DNA of 6,531 bases. It comes from Chloroflexota bacterium (GTDB lineage Bacteria; Chloroflexota; UBA11872; VXNJ01). Position 1 is the first letter of the stretch, and every line of letters begins with the position of its first letter. The position numbers and the translations under genes were made by a program. The stretch is taken from contig JAPOVO010000319.1 in NCBI GenBank assembly GCA_026708165.1, forward strand, positions 1 to 6,531. The letters run 5' to 3'. Below are positions 6,175 to 6,531 of the stretch, one piece after another. The notes below the pieces were generated by a model that worked only from the letters and a program-made list of their open reading frames with translations, was not told where the DNA came from and made no database searches.

Positions 6175-6531
6175 CTAGACGCTGTGCTCGGTGAATACGG
6201 CGAGCTCCGGAGCGGCTTCGGCATCTTCCAGCGAGCTTCGGTGAGTGTCGATGCCCACCTGCAACGCGTTCCAGGCCAGCGTGGCGCACTTGATCCGAAC
6301 GGGGTAGCGCCGTATTCCCTGCAGGGCCTCCAGATCGCCAAGCTCGTCCGGGTCGATCTCGACCTCGCCCTTGAACATACTCTTGATCAGCTCGACAAGG
6401 TCCTCGGCTTCGGTCAGCCGCTTGCCTTTGACCTGCTCGGTCAACATCGACGCTGAGGCCTGGCTGATGGAGCAGCCGTGGCCGTCGAACTTGATTTCGA
6501 GGATGGATTCGTCTTCGAGCGAGGCGGTGAT
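6175..6531 (-). CDS. sufU: SufU-type Fe-S cluster scaffold or sulfur acceptor, 3' part
   Basis: The visible 118 residues are the C-terminal part of a SufU protein, which takes persulfide sulfur from the SufS cysteine desulfurase for Fe-S cluster assembly. The reading frame is open to the window edge, so the true start and the first conserved Cys (in the NPxCGD block) lie beyond 6531. Seen here are FDGHGCSISQASASM with the second Cys (20th visible residue) and RIKCATLAW with the third Cys (82nd). Between them the GEVEIDPDELGDLEALQGI stretch carries the GDLEAL insertion that separates SufU from IscU. The Met encoded at 6445-6447 is internal, not a start, because the conserved GHGC lies upstream of it. 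After the usual end at about LAWNALQ there is a tail of some 27 residues rich in acidic positions. The stop is TAG at 6175-6177. sufU usually follows sufS, so suf genes may lie to the right. Confidence 0.93.
   Translation of the reverse strand: MTASLEDESILEIKFDGHGCSISQASASMLTEQVKGKRLTEAEDLVELIKSMFKGEVEIDPDELGDLEALQGIRRYPVRIKCATLAWNALQVGIDTHRSSLEDAEAAPELAVFTEHSV

Noticed and set aside
5741..6289. Minus-strand open frame in another phase across the HAD start and sufU end
   Set aside because: It overlaps two well-supported genes in a different phase, and its translation is Ser/Thr/Arg-rich without motifs.
1..6531. CRISPR array, tRNA, rRNA, transposon ends or attachment sites
   Set aside because: No regularly spaced repeats, no cloverleaf-like segment, no terminal inverted repeats with transposase and no long direct repeats were found by reading both strands.

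Overview
The window is ordinary GC-rich bacterial chromosome with six complete protein genes and one gene cut by the right edge. Spot counts of single 60-base lines give about 60-68% GC in the genes from 1662 onward, and about 42-57% in the ATPase gene at the left end. SufU-type Fe-S scaffolding, the mix of DUF4432, amidohydrolase, HAD and hot-dog enzymes, and the heavy use of GTG and TTG starts would fit a Chloroflexota (SAR202/Dehalococcoidia-like) or an actinobacterial-type genome. That placement is inference; no rRNA or other phylogenetic marker is present.

Layout, left to right. (1) 69-1568, minus: a DUF3696/AAA_21-type (OLD-like) P-loop ATPase without a nuclease domain, AT-richer than its neighbours, with its downstream side off the window. 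(2) 1569-1661: a short divergent intergenic region with a perfect 15-bp palindrome, a possible minus-strand promoter and a five-codon reading frame that has its own Shine-Dalgarno and ends in a GTGA overlap with the next gene. (3) 1662-2456, plus: class I SAM methyltransferase. (4) 2580-3671, plus: DUF4432 (galactose-mutarotase-like) protein with a good RBS and a candidate extended -10. (5) about 3715-4110, plus: a 4HBT-type hot-dog thioesterase whose catalytic Asp lies upstream of the first ordinary start codon. (6) 4111-4209: convergent spacer with small hairpins. (7) 4210-5397, minus: metal-dependent amidohydrolase (imidazolonepropionase/prolidase-like). (8) 5394-6116, minus: HAD hydrolase overlapping gene 7 by four bases. 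(9) 6175-6531, minus: the 3' part of sufU.

The right half probably reads as one minus-strand transcription unit, sufU then HAD then amidohydrolase, with translational coupling between the last two. The plus-strand genes (methyltransferase, DUF4432, thioesterase) run the same way and converge on it. No shared pathway links them visibly; they look like housekeeping or catabolic accessory genes.

I see no CRISPR array, tRNA, rRNA, transposase or prophage gene. The points most worth a second look are the thioesterase start, the ATPase (possible accessory or defence gene with an unseen partner) and the compact control region at 1569-1661. I do not see convincing evidence for a complete new system inside this window.
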